Part shown: positions 24,901 through 32,839 of the stretch, piece after piece
Layout: each line of letters starts with the position of its first letter
Numbering within the stretch: position 1 is the stretch's first letter
The notes under the pieces: generated by a model
Told to the model about the DNA's origin: nothing
Seen by the model: the letters and a program-made list of their open reading frames with translations, nothing else
The model's database searches: none
Assembly: GCA_027627225.1 (NCBI GenBank)
Contig: CM051024.1
Coordinates: 48,580,547 to 48,644,546, forward strand
Source: Congeria kusceri
Taxonomy: Eukaryota; Mollusca; Bivalvia; Myida; Dreissenidae
Direction of reading: 5' to 3'
Length of the DNA: 64,000 nt
Translations under genes and position numbers: made by a program

Positions 24901-27820
24901 CATCACTTTCTTAAGTAGCCCTCGTTTCGCTTCCTATTGCTGTGCAGCAACACACCACAGAGGTGCTATAGCTTTTCTGACTGATAACTATTAGAAAGAA
25001 GGGGAAACGATGATCTAATCCTCTGTTTACACTGTTACTACACCAATGTGTAAATTCTGTCTACATGATACATTGCCTCTTGTAAATCCTATTCAAACAA
25101 TCTTATCCAATCATGGTACTGTTTGTTTGTTTGGACTTTTTCGCCGTTTTAACAGTATTTCAGTCATACCACGGCGGTCAGTTAAACTACATACACTTTT
25201 CCTGGGCAAGCTTAACCTATCTACACAGTTTACCAGTACAAAGTGCACATACCTATGCCAGTAACTGACAACTGCCCTACATGAATCAGAGGTAGGGGTA
25301 GAATGGCCGTAGAAATAATTTCATGACCAATCCTCACACAAGTTATGTTTGGGCTGGGGTTCGAACTCACGATCCCCGGATTGAAAGTCCAGCGCTCTAC
25401 CAACTGAGCTAGCCGGGCCAGGCCCAATCATGGTACTAAAACATCACGTGTTTAACGCTTCACCTGTTTCACACAAAAGAGCACATGGTACAGCAAGTGA
25501 AGTGTTTGTGATCATTGATGAATGGTAATTATTTCTTCATGAAATATTTTCTTCATTTCTTAAGTTACTCCATTGTTTTCTTTTGTGCCTTTAAGGTAAC
25601 CATTTTGTGACTGTAAGTACATTTACCCCAATAAATGTTCGACTATGTGTACAGTTACCCCCTAAATTCTGGCGTTAGTGTACATTTACCCTCCACACAG
25701 AAACTGACAAAGCACCGGCAATGACAGACAATTTAAAACACGTACATTAGCACCTGTGATGATTGATTTGTTTTCATTTAGCTGGAGGTATTTTTAATAT
25801 TTTAGTCAAAACCAATTATTATTGTTTGGTCTGCAATTCATTATAACTTATAAGAGAAAACAGTTGCAAAAGTGTACTGTTACTGGTAAAAGAACACAAA
25901 TCATGCAAATATTCAATTTTGTACTCACTGTCAAGTCGGGCAACTTCATCATCTATCACACATTGTTTGGCATAGGAGTCCTCTATCGTTGGGTCATAGT
26001 CGGTCACAAAATAGGACTGAAATAAAGAAATTAATAAGAATTAAAGTGTTTATGAAAAAGAATTGCTCACTAGCCATAAATAAATAAGCTAAGCACTCAA
26101 TAAAGATCTAGAGGGAATCGCAGGGTGCTGCACCTTGCTCATTTAGTTCCCTCCTGCTGCTTCTCTGGGCTGATCAACACAAAAATGTTGAATATCTGTT
26201 GAATTCTACAAACATGTTAAAAATGTATGCACATTTTCAATGACAATGAAAAGACTTTGCTTAAAAAACTAAATTAGAATTATTAGACTGATGAAAACCC
26301 TGGATTTTATTAGAATATGTAGACAAACTGGTCCAGCTTTCCACCCTGCTCCTTTTTTTACAGCACCCTGTACCTTTTTCAATCCTACATCTTTCCCTAA
26401 TTAAATTTAATAATACAATTACTGAACCTTCAAGAATCAAGATGCTTTAAAAACCCTGTTGATGTGGTCTTCACACTTAATAACAAAATTATAAGCTGTT
26501 CGATATAAGTATTGACCCAGGGCTCACGCTGCCATTCGCCAAATTAGCCAATGGCTACAAATTGTATTATTTGGCTAAAGAAATTTTCATTTGGCTATAA
26601 CTTTTTCTTCATAAAACCATACGAAATGCCTCAAATGAGTAGAAATTCAATGTCAAATGGTAAATTTGGCTTAAGAACATTTTAAGCCAGGGTGAGCCCT
26701 GATTGATCTACAGTTTAAGATTGTTTTATAATAATTAAGTTACAATGGTTTATATTGTGTACATCTGTTAATTATGTGTTTACAGGCCCGAATACAGGAG
26801 TTTGAGTTAGTGGGGGCAGAAATATTAAATTACTGCCCGCAAAGTGCTGTTGTCTCTTATGTTAGGATAGGTATATTAAAACAATGCAATATAGTCAAAA
26901 TGGAACACATCAACGAACATTCCTCAAAGGGGGTTTGATATTTGCAATAAAATGATTGGTATCGAAATCCACGTTTCTGTTATTGCCAGATTTACAAAAT
27001 CAAATCTTGGACAATTTTAGAGGGGCCATATGCCGCTTCCGCCCCCGTAAATCCGCCTATGGTTTATATGACACAGAATGTTCACTTATAAGTTACAGAA
27101 TTTAACATCAAATACTTTACTTTTAACTAAAATGTAACAGATTAAGATACAATTGTTTTAACATCAAGGGCAATGATCTGTACATTACGAATGAATAAAG
27201 AACAAAATGAAAAATAGCATGAGTATGATTAATGGGTGCAGGATGTAGCACACCATTGCCAAAGCATGTCAATACCTGCCAAGTGCACTAAAGCAATGAT
27301 CCGCGAATCAACTTTATTAATAGACATATAAAAAGGGGCAACAATTAAAGATATTGGAATACTGACATAAATAATGTGCAATATAACTGTTATGATAATT
27401 ATATTAATTAACCCATTAGGTTAGAAAGTGTGCTGACAATTGTGAAAATGTAACAACAAATTAAGAACAAAATTGTGATTTTCGATACAGATAGAATTAC
27501 TCAGTTTTAAACAGTAATGGCTTTGTGCCGTTTCTATTTAAATTTAAATCTATAGATAGTTGTGCGAAATATATTTCTACTAAAGACATAGAAATTGATC
27601 AGCATGATTAATCACCAAGTCGGAAGCTGAGTGAATCAGGAATCAGAAAATGACAGTAAGGATATCTCATGTCTGACACGGTTTAATTTCAAATTCAGTA
27701 AGCATATACCTGTATAAATTGTATTGTGAGTGCCGACTTGCCAACACCGCCTCCTCCTACAACAACCAGTTTATAATTCTGGTTTACATTACTCGTATCT
27801 CCGCGATGATTTCTTGACAT
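426..27820 (-). CDS. RRAS2: R-Ras2/M-Ras-like small GTPase gene, 5' part (exons 1-3 of more)
   Basis: Three exons on the minus strand (27710-27820, 25929-26016, 426-528) join in consistent phases to encode the first 100 residues of a Ras-subfamily GTPase. It is a membrane-tethered molecular switch that binds GTP or GDP and signals to effector kinases. Visible motifs are the P-loop GGGGVGKS (residues 22-29), the effector loop YDPTIEDSY (44-52) and switch II DTAGQEE (69-75). Q73 corresponds to Ras Q61. The sequence [19 protein letters not shown] followed by [15 protein letters not shown] is closer to vertebrate R-Ras2 (TC21) than to H-Ras or M-Ras, but invertebrates often have a single R-Ras/M-Ras type gene, so the symbol is a best guess. 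The G-box NKxD, SAK and CaaX exons must lie left of position 1. Intron 2 is 25.4 kb and full of repeats. Confidence 0.9.
598..662 (-). pseudogene. Decayed tandem copy 1 of Ras exon 3
   Basis: After an ATTTTCAG acceptor at 663-670, the minus strand aligns without gaps to exon 3 from its first base. The translation reads [21 protein letters not shown] and then meets a stop two codons later. DTAGQ has become GTAEQ, so switch II chemistry is lost. There is no exon 3-like donor after it. It starts 134 bp upstream of the real exon's first base. Confidence 0.85.
702..768 (-). pseudogene. Decayed tandem copy 2 of Ras exon 3
   Basis: After a CAATTTCAG acceptor (769-777), the minus strand aligns to exon 3 but carries two consecutive stops at the QE positions of DTAGQEE. 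Residues further on (VLGTT, then [13 protein letters not shown]) still follow the exon. It starts 106 bp upstream of copy 1. Confidence 0.8.
806..868 (-). pseudogene. Decayed tandem copy 3 of Ras exon 3
   Basis: After a TGTTTCAG acceptor (869-876), the minus strand matches exon 3 with four bases missing at the start. It reads [11 protein letters not shown], then stops, and ends in MRSSM where the exon has MRSGM. It is the most diverged and most distal copy, 100 bp upstream of copy 2. Confidence 0.78.
881..1842. other. Intron sequence without recognised feature
   Basis: This is part of Ras intron 2. It contains a run of G at about 999-1008 and a short A-run near 1203. I see no gene or clear transposon end. 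Confidence 0.6.
1843..2103. mobile_element. Fold-back element, TGAGGC-GCCTCA ends (copy 1 of 4)
   Basis: The element begins TGAGGCACGTC and ends GACACGCCTCA, with inverted termini of about 30 bp that include GGAAAACCGGGCTT and its complement. Each half also holds its own hairpin built on GGATTAGCCTGTGCAG and its complement around the TCCCGG core. The middle contains the recurring TTTCAAGGAAGTCTCTTC segment. Other copies are at 4515, 7848 and 42188. There is no coding capacity; it is a non-autonomous inverted-repeat element. Confidence 0.85.
2268..2580. repeat. Direct duplication, about 150 bp, diverged
   Basis: 2268-2409 and 2432-2580 share a common order of blocks (GCTCTACTTTAA, ACTATTTTATAAGTAATAT, AACAATT and CAGATTG) with about 80 percent identity by eye. 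No function is visible. Confidence 0.7.
3118..3871. mobile_element. Tc1/mariner (pogo)-like MITE with TA target duplication
   Basis: The left end CAGTAAACTCCGCTTGTAAC and the right end GTTACAAGTGGAGTTTACTC are inverted repeats of about 24 bp. TA flanks both sides (3116-3117 and 3872-3873). CAGTRRACTCC-type ends with a TA target are typical of pogo/Tigger-like elements. There is no transposase reading frame in the 754 bp, so it is non-autonomous. The interior carries a three-copy 34-bp repeat. Confidence 0.8.
3476..3578. repeat. 34-bp tandem repeat, 3 copies
   Basis: The unit contains ATTGAGCCAATATAGCGACA and is repeated three times, near identically, inside the pogo-like MITE. Confidence 0.9.
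4515..4763. mobile_element. Fold-back element, TGAGGC-GCCTCA ends (copy 2 of 4)
   Basis: The structure is the same as at 1843: TGAGGCGTGTC start, ACACGCCTCA end, inner GATTAGCCTGTG hairpin halves and the central TTTCAAGGAAGTCTCTTC block. Confidence 0.87.
5048..6418 (+). repeat. Long array element, unit about 135-150 bp, ACAAGAGCTGTC type
   Basis: It opens with ACAAGAGCTGTCGGAAGAGC. About seven to eight diverged units follow, each with GTGACCTTGACC, CCCCATATGCAATCC, AAGGTCTCGATATAAGGTAT and TTGAGCGGAAAC. It ends in a GACGCCGACACCGACGCC tract and a TTCGAAAAGTCGAGCTAAAA terminal hairpin. Such modular elements with a tandem core and a terminal hairpin resemble the Helitron/Helentron-associated 'pearl' elements described in bivalves. 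That assignment is inference. Confidence 0.75.
6419..6700 (+). mobile_element. AGGGAAA-end MITE (copy 1 of 4)
   Basis: It shares with 53750-54062 the start (GTGCTACTCAAAAGGAGCAGG), the middle (CTAATAAATTGCTAAATCCA, then ATTAAGGTTTGTAA) and the end (GGTGCAGCACCCTGCTATTTTG, then CTCCCTA). The left terminus is damaged here. It is non-coding. Confidence 0.7.
6923..7554. mobile_element. MITE, CAGTCTCCGCGAA ends, 5-bp duplication GTTTC
   Basis: A 13-bp perfect terminal inverted repeat (CAGTCTCCGCGAA and its complement) bounds 632 bp. The 5-bp target duplication GTTTC is exact at 6918-6922 and 7555-7559. No transposase is present. It belongs to a group of elements in this window with CAG/CTG termini and 5-bp duplications. 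Confidence 0.88.
7848..8091. mobile_element. Fold-back element, GAGGC-GCCTC ends (copy 3 of 4)
   Basis: It has GAGGCATGTCGTGGG at the left and GACATGCCTC at the right. The GTCCCGGATTAGCCTGTGCAG half and its complement CTAATCCGGGACGAC are retained. Confidence 0.85.
8657..8962. repeat. 51-bp minisatellite, 6 identical copies
   Basis: Six head-to-tail copies of a 51-bp unit beginning CCTTTATCGGTAATTGATGT appear identical as read. Because 51 is a multiple of three, the array is open on both strands (17-residue periodic peptides). This is a by-product of the period and not evidence of a gene. Confidence 0.97.
9274..9350. repeat. 20-bp tandem repeat, about 4 copies
   Basis: AGAAATTTTAGTAGCCAATT is repeated about four times. 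The GTAGCCAATT motif resembles the interior of the CAGGGCTCAC MITE at 26518. Confidence 0.85.
9443..9809. repeat. 48-bp minisatellite, about 7.6 copies
   Basis: The unit starts at 9443, 9491, 9539, 9587, 9635, 9683, 9731 and 9779 and contains AGAAAGTGGCCTCTTTATTC. Copies differ at a few sites (GAACATC against GATCATC). It is open on the minus strand only because 48 is a multiple of three. Confidence 0.95.
9872..9970. repeat. Inverted-repeat AT-rich segment (TATATTTTCACTG)
   Basis: Alternating TTATATTTTCACTG and CAGTGAAAATATAA blocks can fold back on themselves. This is probably a MITE remnant. Confidence 0.6.
10285..10420. mobile_element. Palindromic MITE, GGTGTAAGAT ends
   Basis: The left arm GGTGTAAGATAGTATTTTAT, then TTCACTCGTGA, is mirrored by the right arm TCACTCGTGAAATAAAATAC then GATCTTACACC. 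The whole segment is a near-perfect hairpin of about 135 bp. Confidence 0.75.
10703..11074. mobile_element. Putative MITE with duplicated right end
   Basis: GGTATTGGCATCGTATTTTT, then TCTGCATTAAATGC at the left, is mirrored by GCATTTAACGCAGAAAAAAG then ATGGTGCCAATATTG at the right, with mismatches. The right terminal segment (about 60 bp, AGTGTACTAAAAGTGCATTT onward) is present twice in tandem at about 10967-11074. Confidence 0.6.
11413..12744. repeat. 64-bp minisatellite, about 21 copies, with higher-order structure
   Basis: The unit reads ATGGCATGGTACCACCGCGT, GACATGGCTGTTTCATTAT, then ATGGCATGGTACCGCAAAATATTAT, so each unit contains two diverged GGCATGGTACC half-units. Each half carries a KpnI-type GGTACC palindrome. 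Variant units carrying a 4-bp insertion (CATTTTTTATATGG) recur at 12243 and 12631, 388 bp apart, with the intervening unit order repeated. That is a duplicated six-unit block. Apparent reading frames inside are period artefacts. Confidence 0.95.
12745..13787. other. Intron sequence with TTG/T-rich simple repeats
   Basis: It contains TTGTTG-type simple repeats at about 13340-13370 and 13608-13680 and a G-run near 13686. I see no gene. Confidence 0.6.
13788..15056 (+). repeat. Long array element, unit about 180 bp, GTGAGCT-hairpin end
   Basis: It begins with GGGCTATGATGGCCCAAAGG and GCTCACCTGAGT. About six units follow with AAGGGGCCATAACTC, TTGTGGCTCAATCTGACC, CACAAACTGTGGAAGTTTGG and TCAAGATTG. 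It ends in AGCTCATCGAGCACTTCGTG and TTCAGGTGAGCTAAAA. The same family is inverted at 45553-47013 and present at 22100-24292. Confidence 0.78.
15057..16165. other. Intron sequence without recognised gene
   Basis: It includes T-rich tracts near 15405-15445 and 16080-16120. I see no coding exon or clear transposon end. Confidence 0.55.
16166..17740 (+). repeat. Long array element, unit about 160-170 bp, GAGGGCCATGATGGCCC start
   Basis: It opens with AAGAGGGCCATGATGGCCCT and a nearby second AACAAGAGGGCC. About nine units follow, each with GACCCCAGGGGCATCATTTG, AACAATCTTTGTAGAGGACC, ACTATACAATGTTACATACC and AAATATGAAACCTCTGGGCC. The unit matches other bivalve array elements in layout (hairpin start, tandem core). 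Confidence 0.78.
18063..18337 (+). mobile_element. tRNA-derived SINE, copy 1 (internal deletion)
   Basis: A tRNA-like head (AGAGTTGGTAGAGCGTTGGG, GATCGTGAGTTTGAACCCC) is followed by the body motifs GGATTGGTCATTTCTACGGC, GCTTGCCCAGGAAAAATGTG, TGACTGAAATACTGTTAAAA and ACGGCGAAAA, and an A/C-rich tail. Compared with the copy at 25121-25423 it lacks part of the body. The T-arm is unpaired, so it is not a functional tRNA gene. Confidence 0.85.
18374..18420. mobile_element. Fragment of the CAGTGTTTTT MITE
   Basis: CAGTGTTTGTTTTCACCTTT followed by GGGGGAAAGGTGGCGGGGC is the complement of the right end of the element at 40478-40847. It lies between two SINE tails. Confidence 0.7.
18421..18722 (-). 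mobile_element. tRNA-derived SINE, copy 2 (inverted, tail to tail with copy 1)
   Basis: The minus strand reads a tRNA-like head GGCCTGGCTAGCTCAGTTGG then TAGAGTGCTGGAC, a body with TAGGGCAGTTGTAAGTTACT, and an A-rich tail at the low-coordinate end. Copies 1 and 2 face each other through their tails. Confidence 0.87.
18774..20126. mobile_element. MITE-like element, CWGGGATCTC ends, 5-bp duplication CAATG
   Basis: The left end CTGGGATCTCACTAGGA and the right end GGAGATCCCTG form short inverted termini. The target duplication CAATG is exact at 18769-18773 and 20127-20131. A TAA-type simple repeat lies at about 18946-18995 and a 33-bp repeat near the right end. No transposase is visible in the 1,353 bp. 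Confidence 0.78.
19967..20072. repeat. 33-bp tandem repeat, 3 copies
   Basis: The unit ATGCGTCCCAAGGACTCYTG then GCATGGGTTTGAC starts at 19967, 20000 and 20033, with the first bases of a fourth copy at 20066. It is open in three frames because of the 33-bp period. Confidence 0.95.
20141..20424. repeat. 71-bp tandem repeat, 4 copies
   Basis: Units start at 20141, 20212, 20283 and 20354 (GTTCAGTGACAGACAAGAAC onward) and cover exactly 284 bp with a handful of substitutions. Confidence 0.95.
20427..22105. other. AT-rich intron sequence, no recognised gene
   Basis: I see no conserved protein fragment or convincing transposon termini. Confidence 0.55.
22106..24292 (+). repeat. Long array element (about 170-bp units), split by a second array element
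   Basis: Units carry AAAATGAAGTCTCTATCCTG, TTCACAAACAAAGGGCAATA and CACAAACTGTGCAAGATTGG. The right end has the AGCTCACCAAGCACTTTGTG-CTCAGGTGAGCT hairpin. Units are interrupted at about 22442 and resume at about 23360 with AATGAAGTCTCCATCCTGAA, so the 22443-23360 block is a later insertion. Confidence 0.78.
22443..23360 (+). repeat. Nested array element, ACAAGAGCTGTC type, unit about 140-150 bp
   Basis: It starts with ACAAGAGCTGTCAGTGGACA. Units follow with AAGGGGCATAACTCTGTCAA, AGAGTTATGGGTAATGTTGC, GATGACAAAGGTTAGTTCCA and AACTTATGTAGTTTTGAAGT. It ends with GACGCGGACGCCGATGC and the CCTATTCTTCGAATAGGCGA hairpin. The same family lies inverted at 52963-55365. Confidence 0.78.
24300..25106. 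other. AT-rich intron sequence, no recognised gene
   Basis: No protein homology or repeat ends recognised. Confidence 0.55.
25121..25423 (-). mobile_element. tRNA-derived SINE, copy 3, full length with 14-bp duplication
   Basis: The minus strand shows a tRNA-like head (GGCTAGCTCAGTTGGTAGAG, B-box-like GTTCGAACCCC), a body and an A/C-rich tail. It is flanked by the exact direct repeat CCAATCATGGTACT at 25107-25120 and 25424-25437, the mark of LINE-driven insertion. The anticodon-loop position reads CTTTCAA (TTC), but the T-stem does not pair. Confidence 0.92.
25929..26016 (-). CDS. RRAS2: Ras-like GTPase exon 2 (switch I / effector loop)
   Basis: This is an 88-nt exon. The acceptor TTTATTTCAG lies at 26017-26026 and the donor GTGAGT starts at 25928. 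It encodes [15 protein letters not shown] and on to VARLD, nearly identical to the R-Ras2 effector region. It enters in phase 0 and leaves in phase 1, which fits the A|TA isoleucine codon completed by exon 3. Confidence 0.95.
26100..26405 (-). mobile_element. AGGGAAA-end MITE (copy 2 of 4, inverted)
   Basis: It reads on the minus strand like 53750-54062: CTTTCCCTAA-side terminus at 26390-26401, AGCAGGGTGGAAAGCTGGAC, and GCAAGGTGCAGCACCCTGCG toward GATCTTTATTG. Confidence 0.75.
26518..26701. mobile_element. Short MITE, CAGGGCTCAC ends
   Basis: The left end CAGGGCTCACGCTG and the right end CAGGGTGAGCCCTG are inverted. The flanks ATTGACC and ATTGATC are near-identical 7-mers, a possible duplication with one change. 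The interior is rich in GGCTA/TAGCC. A damaged relative lies at about 11095-11180. Confidence 0.7.
27710..27820 (-). CDS. RRAS2: Ras-like GTPase exon 1 (start codon, P-loop)
   Basis: This exon has 37 codons and runs from ATG at 27820 to a GTATATG donor at 27709. The ATG starting MSRNHRGD is chosen because it gives an N-terminal extension 12 residues longer than H-Ras, as usual for R-Ras2. An in-frame upstream ATG at 27931 would add 37 residues without family resemblance; that stretch is more likely 5' UTR. The exon carries the complete P-loop and ends in phase 0 after the FIQ residues. Confidence 0.93.
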
Positions 27821-29964
27821 ATTTGTCAACTTGTTTACTATCCAATTTGACACATGCGAATCTTTCAGTAGGAGTAATACTGCTAGCTCCGATAGTTGGT
27901 TTTTCCTAATTAACTGACGCGGTACTACCAAACGTGTTAAAGGTTAGAAACCAGTAAATCCAATTCCCATAGGGTCCCATTATAAAACGGCAAACTTTCC
28001 AAGTATTTTTTTAGCATTTTCTTTATTTCAGATTGTGCAAGCCTGGTATCAATTTAAAGATCAATCTGTTCTCTTCCATAATTTGCAATAAAACAGATAT
28101 GTCATGATACTTCTAAGAAAATGCATCTCACTGCAGTCATATTTCGACAAAAGCCCCATACCACAGTAAATACACCCCAAAAGTTCACCTTTCAAGCCTC
28201 CAATGAAATGCACCAACATTTTGCAGACACGCATAGGATAATAGAAATAACCACAAAAGGCATGTCTGAGATACATAAATGGCTTTTATGCCCGAAGAGA
28301 AGAGGAACTCTTTAGTAATAGGCACTACTTTTAAATGGAATACACAATGATTTACTGGTATCTAACCATATATCGACCATCTCCGTATTTATTTAAAGGT
28401 TACGCATGCGCAAATAGATTCCTTCTTTGTTACATATAAAATATTCAAAATTTGATCTCACTTTTTATATTGACCAAGCTACTTTCCAATATATCACCAT
28501 ACATTGTTGGAAAGATGAGGCCATAACCTTTTGAAAAAACAGCATGTCAAAAAATTCTATTTGTTGTAACTCAAAATATTTACCTTAGAAAAAACACACC
28601 GGTTTTGACGGGCATGGAGGTTGCCATTTTGCGCATGAATACATGGGCCAAAAGTTATGAAGCTGGGAACCACTAGACACAAAGTAGTGCACAAACAGCA
28701 TTTTTTCTTATTGCTTACATATATACCTTTAAAATGATACCAAAACATATCATTTAAACTGTATTTTACAAACTATATGCATCCTGCACTCAACCACATG
28801 TGCTTATTATCTAGTTGACATCATGTAACCCTGAGGATGTGACTTCCGTTTTGGGGTAATTAGACCTATAAGAATCGCCTGTGTACCCAGAGTGGCGGTA
28901 ATACCAGACGGGATTTTATGAAATCGATTTAATGTTAAAATGACTTAATTCATAGTTAACTGGGTTCGTTCAATATTCCACACGGAAATAAACTCCAAGC
29001 TAATTTCTTTATACTTTTTTTTATGTTTTCATATTTATTTGTAATAAAATATAACATATCTTGACATATATGACATATCAAGACAAAAGCATGTAAGCAT
29101 ATAAACAGACCAAAAAAAATTACAATAATAATGACAATTCATGGCAACACAAGTTACACAATTATCAATACATTCATTATAGTAATCAATACAGTGGGTA
29201 TCAAACAATGTAATGTTAACTGTTTAAAAAAAAAAACATATTTATATTTATATGACATTTTAAAAGTGGTAAATGGAGGGTACTCCTTTTAAATGTTATT
29301 AAAGATTATTCTTTAAACAATGATTTATGAGTGCAAAGAATATGTTAATTCTTAAGTTTTGTTTTATGCCGTAACACTAATACGTTTATCAACAGAACGT
29401 GTGTTGCAGTGTTAATAATAAATAGATTTCTAGTGTTTATATTACAAAGTCATTTCTAAGTCATTGTAACGAGAGAAAAAGAGACGACCAAACCAAACAG
29501 GAATAAGAAAAAAAAAAAAAAAAAAAAAAAACCTACATCATTTAAACATGTAAAACTACATTATCAATGTAGTGTAATATGATGTGTAAGGCGTAAGCTA
29601 AATATACCCGACGTTTAGATAACATGCCTGCAAAAACGAAATGGATTGTCGGAAAAGGAAAAAATACATAAAATGTTAAATGTTTGATCGCATTAAATTA
29701 ACAAATTTGGATAACAAAAATTGTTTGTCAAACGGTAAGGGAAAAGAACAATAATCTGCTAAAATGTGTGATTGTATTAACACATTGGATAGCATGAATT
29801 GTTTAACATTTTTGTTATTATAATGCCTCGCCTATGTTAACATATCATAAAGACGTGTTTTCATCAGATTAATATGATGTAATTTTCTAATTATAAATTA
29901 ATAAAATTGGGTAGTAAAAAGTGCTTGTCAATAGGTAAGGGAAAACAACATAATATGTTAAATG
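27821..29964. other. Ras gene upstream region and LINE 3' flank
   Basis: 27821-27960 probably holds the Ras 5' UTR and core promoter, but no TATA box or other defining site stands out. An A-run lies at 29508-29531. No other gene is seen. Confidence 0.5.
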
Positions 29965-30060
29965 TTATATGTTTGATTGTATTAAATTAACAAATTTAGA
30001 TAGTAAGAAGTGTTTATCATTTTTATTATTATAATAACTCGTCAATGTTAACATATCTTG
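29650..30060. repeat. Diverged tandem repeats in the LINE 3' region
   Basis: Blocks AATGTTAAATGTTTGAT, ATTAAATTAACAAATTT, GGTAAGGGAAAA and TATGTTAACATATC recur two to three times in the same order. This looks like a repeated 3' UTR module. Confidence 0.65.
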
Positions 30061-30782
30061 AAGAAGTGTTTCCATCATATTGATATGATGTATTCTTCTA
30101 TCACTTATCATATAACATTTATAAATGGTATAACAAACATGACTCAAAATAACGTTTACATCTTTATAACCATCACAATCAACTTTGAAACCAATTGTTA
30201 TGTTATGAACAGCATTCAATGGTATAGTAATTCCTATCTTTCTAAATATGGCATTAATATTCTTCCAAAATGGGTCAACATAAGGACATTCTATGAAAAA
30301 ATGTTCAAAAGTTTCTATATCTCGACAGCTTAAACAACATGGGGAGTTAATTATTTTCCATTTGAAAAGATTTTCATTTGTCGGTATAGTTCTATTTATC
30401 ATTTTGTATCTTAATTGTTTGACTTTTGTGTTAACAATGACATTATGTAATATGTTGTAAACAGAGTGCCATTTAATGTTCGATATTAAGTTGGTTTCCC
30501 AATAGGAATGTAAATACGGTGGTTTAGAATGTTTCTGTAACAGTATGTTCGATTTTCCTTGTTACTTAGCGTAGAGATGTCAATGTTTTTTCCAAATTGG
30601 CATTTGGACAAGGTTTTAACGTTCGACGCTCTAGAGTCCTCTGATTTGAGTATAGTGTTCCATTGTGATGGAATAGCGGAACGTAATAGATTTATTTCTG
30701 AAATCCAATTTTGTTTATTGCATAGTTTTGGTCGCACGATTGTGTCAGCTATTTTACCCATATTATCGATAATGTCATTCAC
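29965..30782 (-). pseudogene. LINE ORF2 C-terminal region (zf-RVT type)
   Basis: The CCLSCRDIETFEHFFIECPY segment (C-x2-C-x7-H-x4-C) followed by VDPFWKNI is the C-terminal zinc-binding region found after LINE reverse transcriptases. The frame ends at 29965. Confidence 0.85.
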
Positions 30783-31419
30783 GAATTAACCCAATTTTCA
30801 AAAATAAGCCATTTACCATTGTTCTTTATGAATTTGTTTCCCCATAGAATTTGTGTTTTTATATCGAAGAGAGTTGTAGGTTTCAAAGTAGATTTGATAT
30901 TGTTTAATTCTATATGTATCTAAACAATTTCCAATTTCTAGTTGGCATCACCCTTTGAACACAATAATATAACCCATTTTATTTTTAAATATTTTCGAAT
31001 ATATTTCAATACCCGGCATTTCTAACCCACCTGAAGCTTATTTCCAATTAGCGCATTACGTTTAATTTTTTCGCTTCTGTTACTCCATAAGAATTTAAAA
31101 AGCATTGAATTTATTTCGCTAAGAAACCGTTTGGGTATACTTATTGATTGTATAAGATATGATAATTTGGGTAAAAGTATCGCCTTTATAATTGTTATTT
31201 TTCCAAAGAATGTGAGTTTGCGTTTGTTCCAATCATTAATTATTTTTTGACAAGTCTCAATTTTGCTTTTCCAGTTTAGTATTTCGCATTGGTTTTGATG
31301 TGTTCCAAAATAGGTTCCTAGAGATTTTACAATTGGTTTGAAAGTTATATCATGTATTTGTGTGTCAGAAGTATTTTAGAATTGCCAATCAGTATACCTT
31401 CTGTTTTGCCCCAAATGTG

Positions 31420-32570
31420 TCAATAATTTTCAAAGCTTTCGGTATCTCGTTGGTGTTTTTTTTTAATAGTGTAGTGTCATCTGCAAGTTGGGTTAGTTTA
31501 ATATTAGCATTAAATTGATCACATTTGATGTTTACCACTTGAATACATTGTTATTTGATCTTATATTATTGGCTAAAACTTCTGCAATTATGATACACAA
31601 TAGAGCTGAAAGGAGACATCCTTGTCGGATGCCTCTTGATATCTTAAAGAAATTTGATTTTCATCCATTGTTAATAACGGAGGAGCTTATATTTGTGTAC
31701 AAAATTTTCACCCAGTTAATAAAATCGGTTTTAAAGCCATATTTATGTAAAGTTTCAATCATCAAGACCCATTCAACAGTATCAAAAGCCTTTTTGAAAT
31801 CGAGGAATAAAATTGCGCCATCTATATCAAATGTTTCAGCATGGTCAATAATGTCCTGTATTTGGCGAATATAACAACCGATAAATCTATTTTTTATGAA
31901 TCCTTGTTGATCCTTGTTGATCTAAACTTATAAGTTTTGGTAGTACATTTTGTAGCCTTGTTGCCAGGAGTTTTGCTAATATTTTATAGTCGATATTCAA
32001 AAGCGAAGTGGGACACCAATTTGCAAGATTCTCAGGATCTCCCTTTTTGTATAGTAAAGAAAAAATACATTGTTTTTGACTTCTTGATAATTCACCATTT
32101 TGTTCGCATTCTATAATACAATTTAGCAACAATGGAGATAATTTTGTCCAAAACATTCTATAAAATTCGACTAGCCCAGGACTTTTATTAGACTTCATTG
32201 AATTTAAGGCATCGCTTAGTTCTGTTAACGAAATTGCGCCTTCGCATAATTGTGCTTCAATTTCTGATAAAATCGTTTCAAAATGTGTTTCATTTAAGTA
32301 AGACTAGACCTTTTGATTATCAATTGAATTTGACTTATAAAGTGTCTCGTAAAATACAACCTCTTCTTTAAGAATATTTTTAATATTAGTTAACCTTTTA
32401 TTTTCGACACGTAGAGATGAAATTGTTTTCCTATTTTGTCTTAACTTTTCAAGACTAAGAATATATTTAGTGTTGCGTTCTCCTTCTTCTACAAATTGAA
32501 CCCTTGATCTAATACGAGCTCCGTTTGCTTTAAAAGTGTAATTTTTTTCTATTTCATGATTTAATTCCAA
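31420..32570 (-). pseudogene. LINE linker and reverse transcriptase fragments
   Basis: The linker contains FVEEGERNTKYILSLEK and ETLYKS. The RT fingers/palm follow with KSNKSPGLVEFYRMFW, ISLLYKKGDPENLANWCPTS, the FDTVEW box and the LADD catalytic box. Several frameshifts (for example around 31880-31920) make it non-functional. The catalytic YADD is LADD here. Confidence 0.88.
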
Positions 32571-32839
32571 AAAGTTTGCCTTTTCTGATGCAGTATTCTT
32601 ATTATTAGTAACTATCTGATTAAGTTGTTCTTCAAGAAACTGTAATGCATTGTGGCACTGGCGTGATTTTGTTTTCCAATAGCGTAAAGATGTTTGGTTA
32701 AAATTTCAAATTTACAAATTTCCCATATCGTGGCATGGCTTGAAATGTTCAAATTTCTGCATTCGTCAATGAGTTGTTCAATTTGCGAACAATATTCAAC
32801 ATCATTTAACAACGAATTGTTTATTTCCCAAAATCCAGG

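Noticed and set aside
25346..25425. Possible tRNA-Glu gene
   Set aside because: The head is tRNA-like with a TTC anticodon position, but the T-stem does not pair and it is part of a SINE with a 14-bp target duplication.
27821..27931. 37-residue N-terminal extension of the Ras protein from ATG at 27931
   Set aside because: It resembles no Ras N-terminus. The ATG at 27820 gives the family's usual length.
31515..31874. 119-codon plus-strand frame
   Set aside because: It is antisense to the LINE reverse transcriptase (FDTVEW region).
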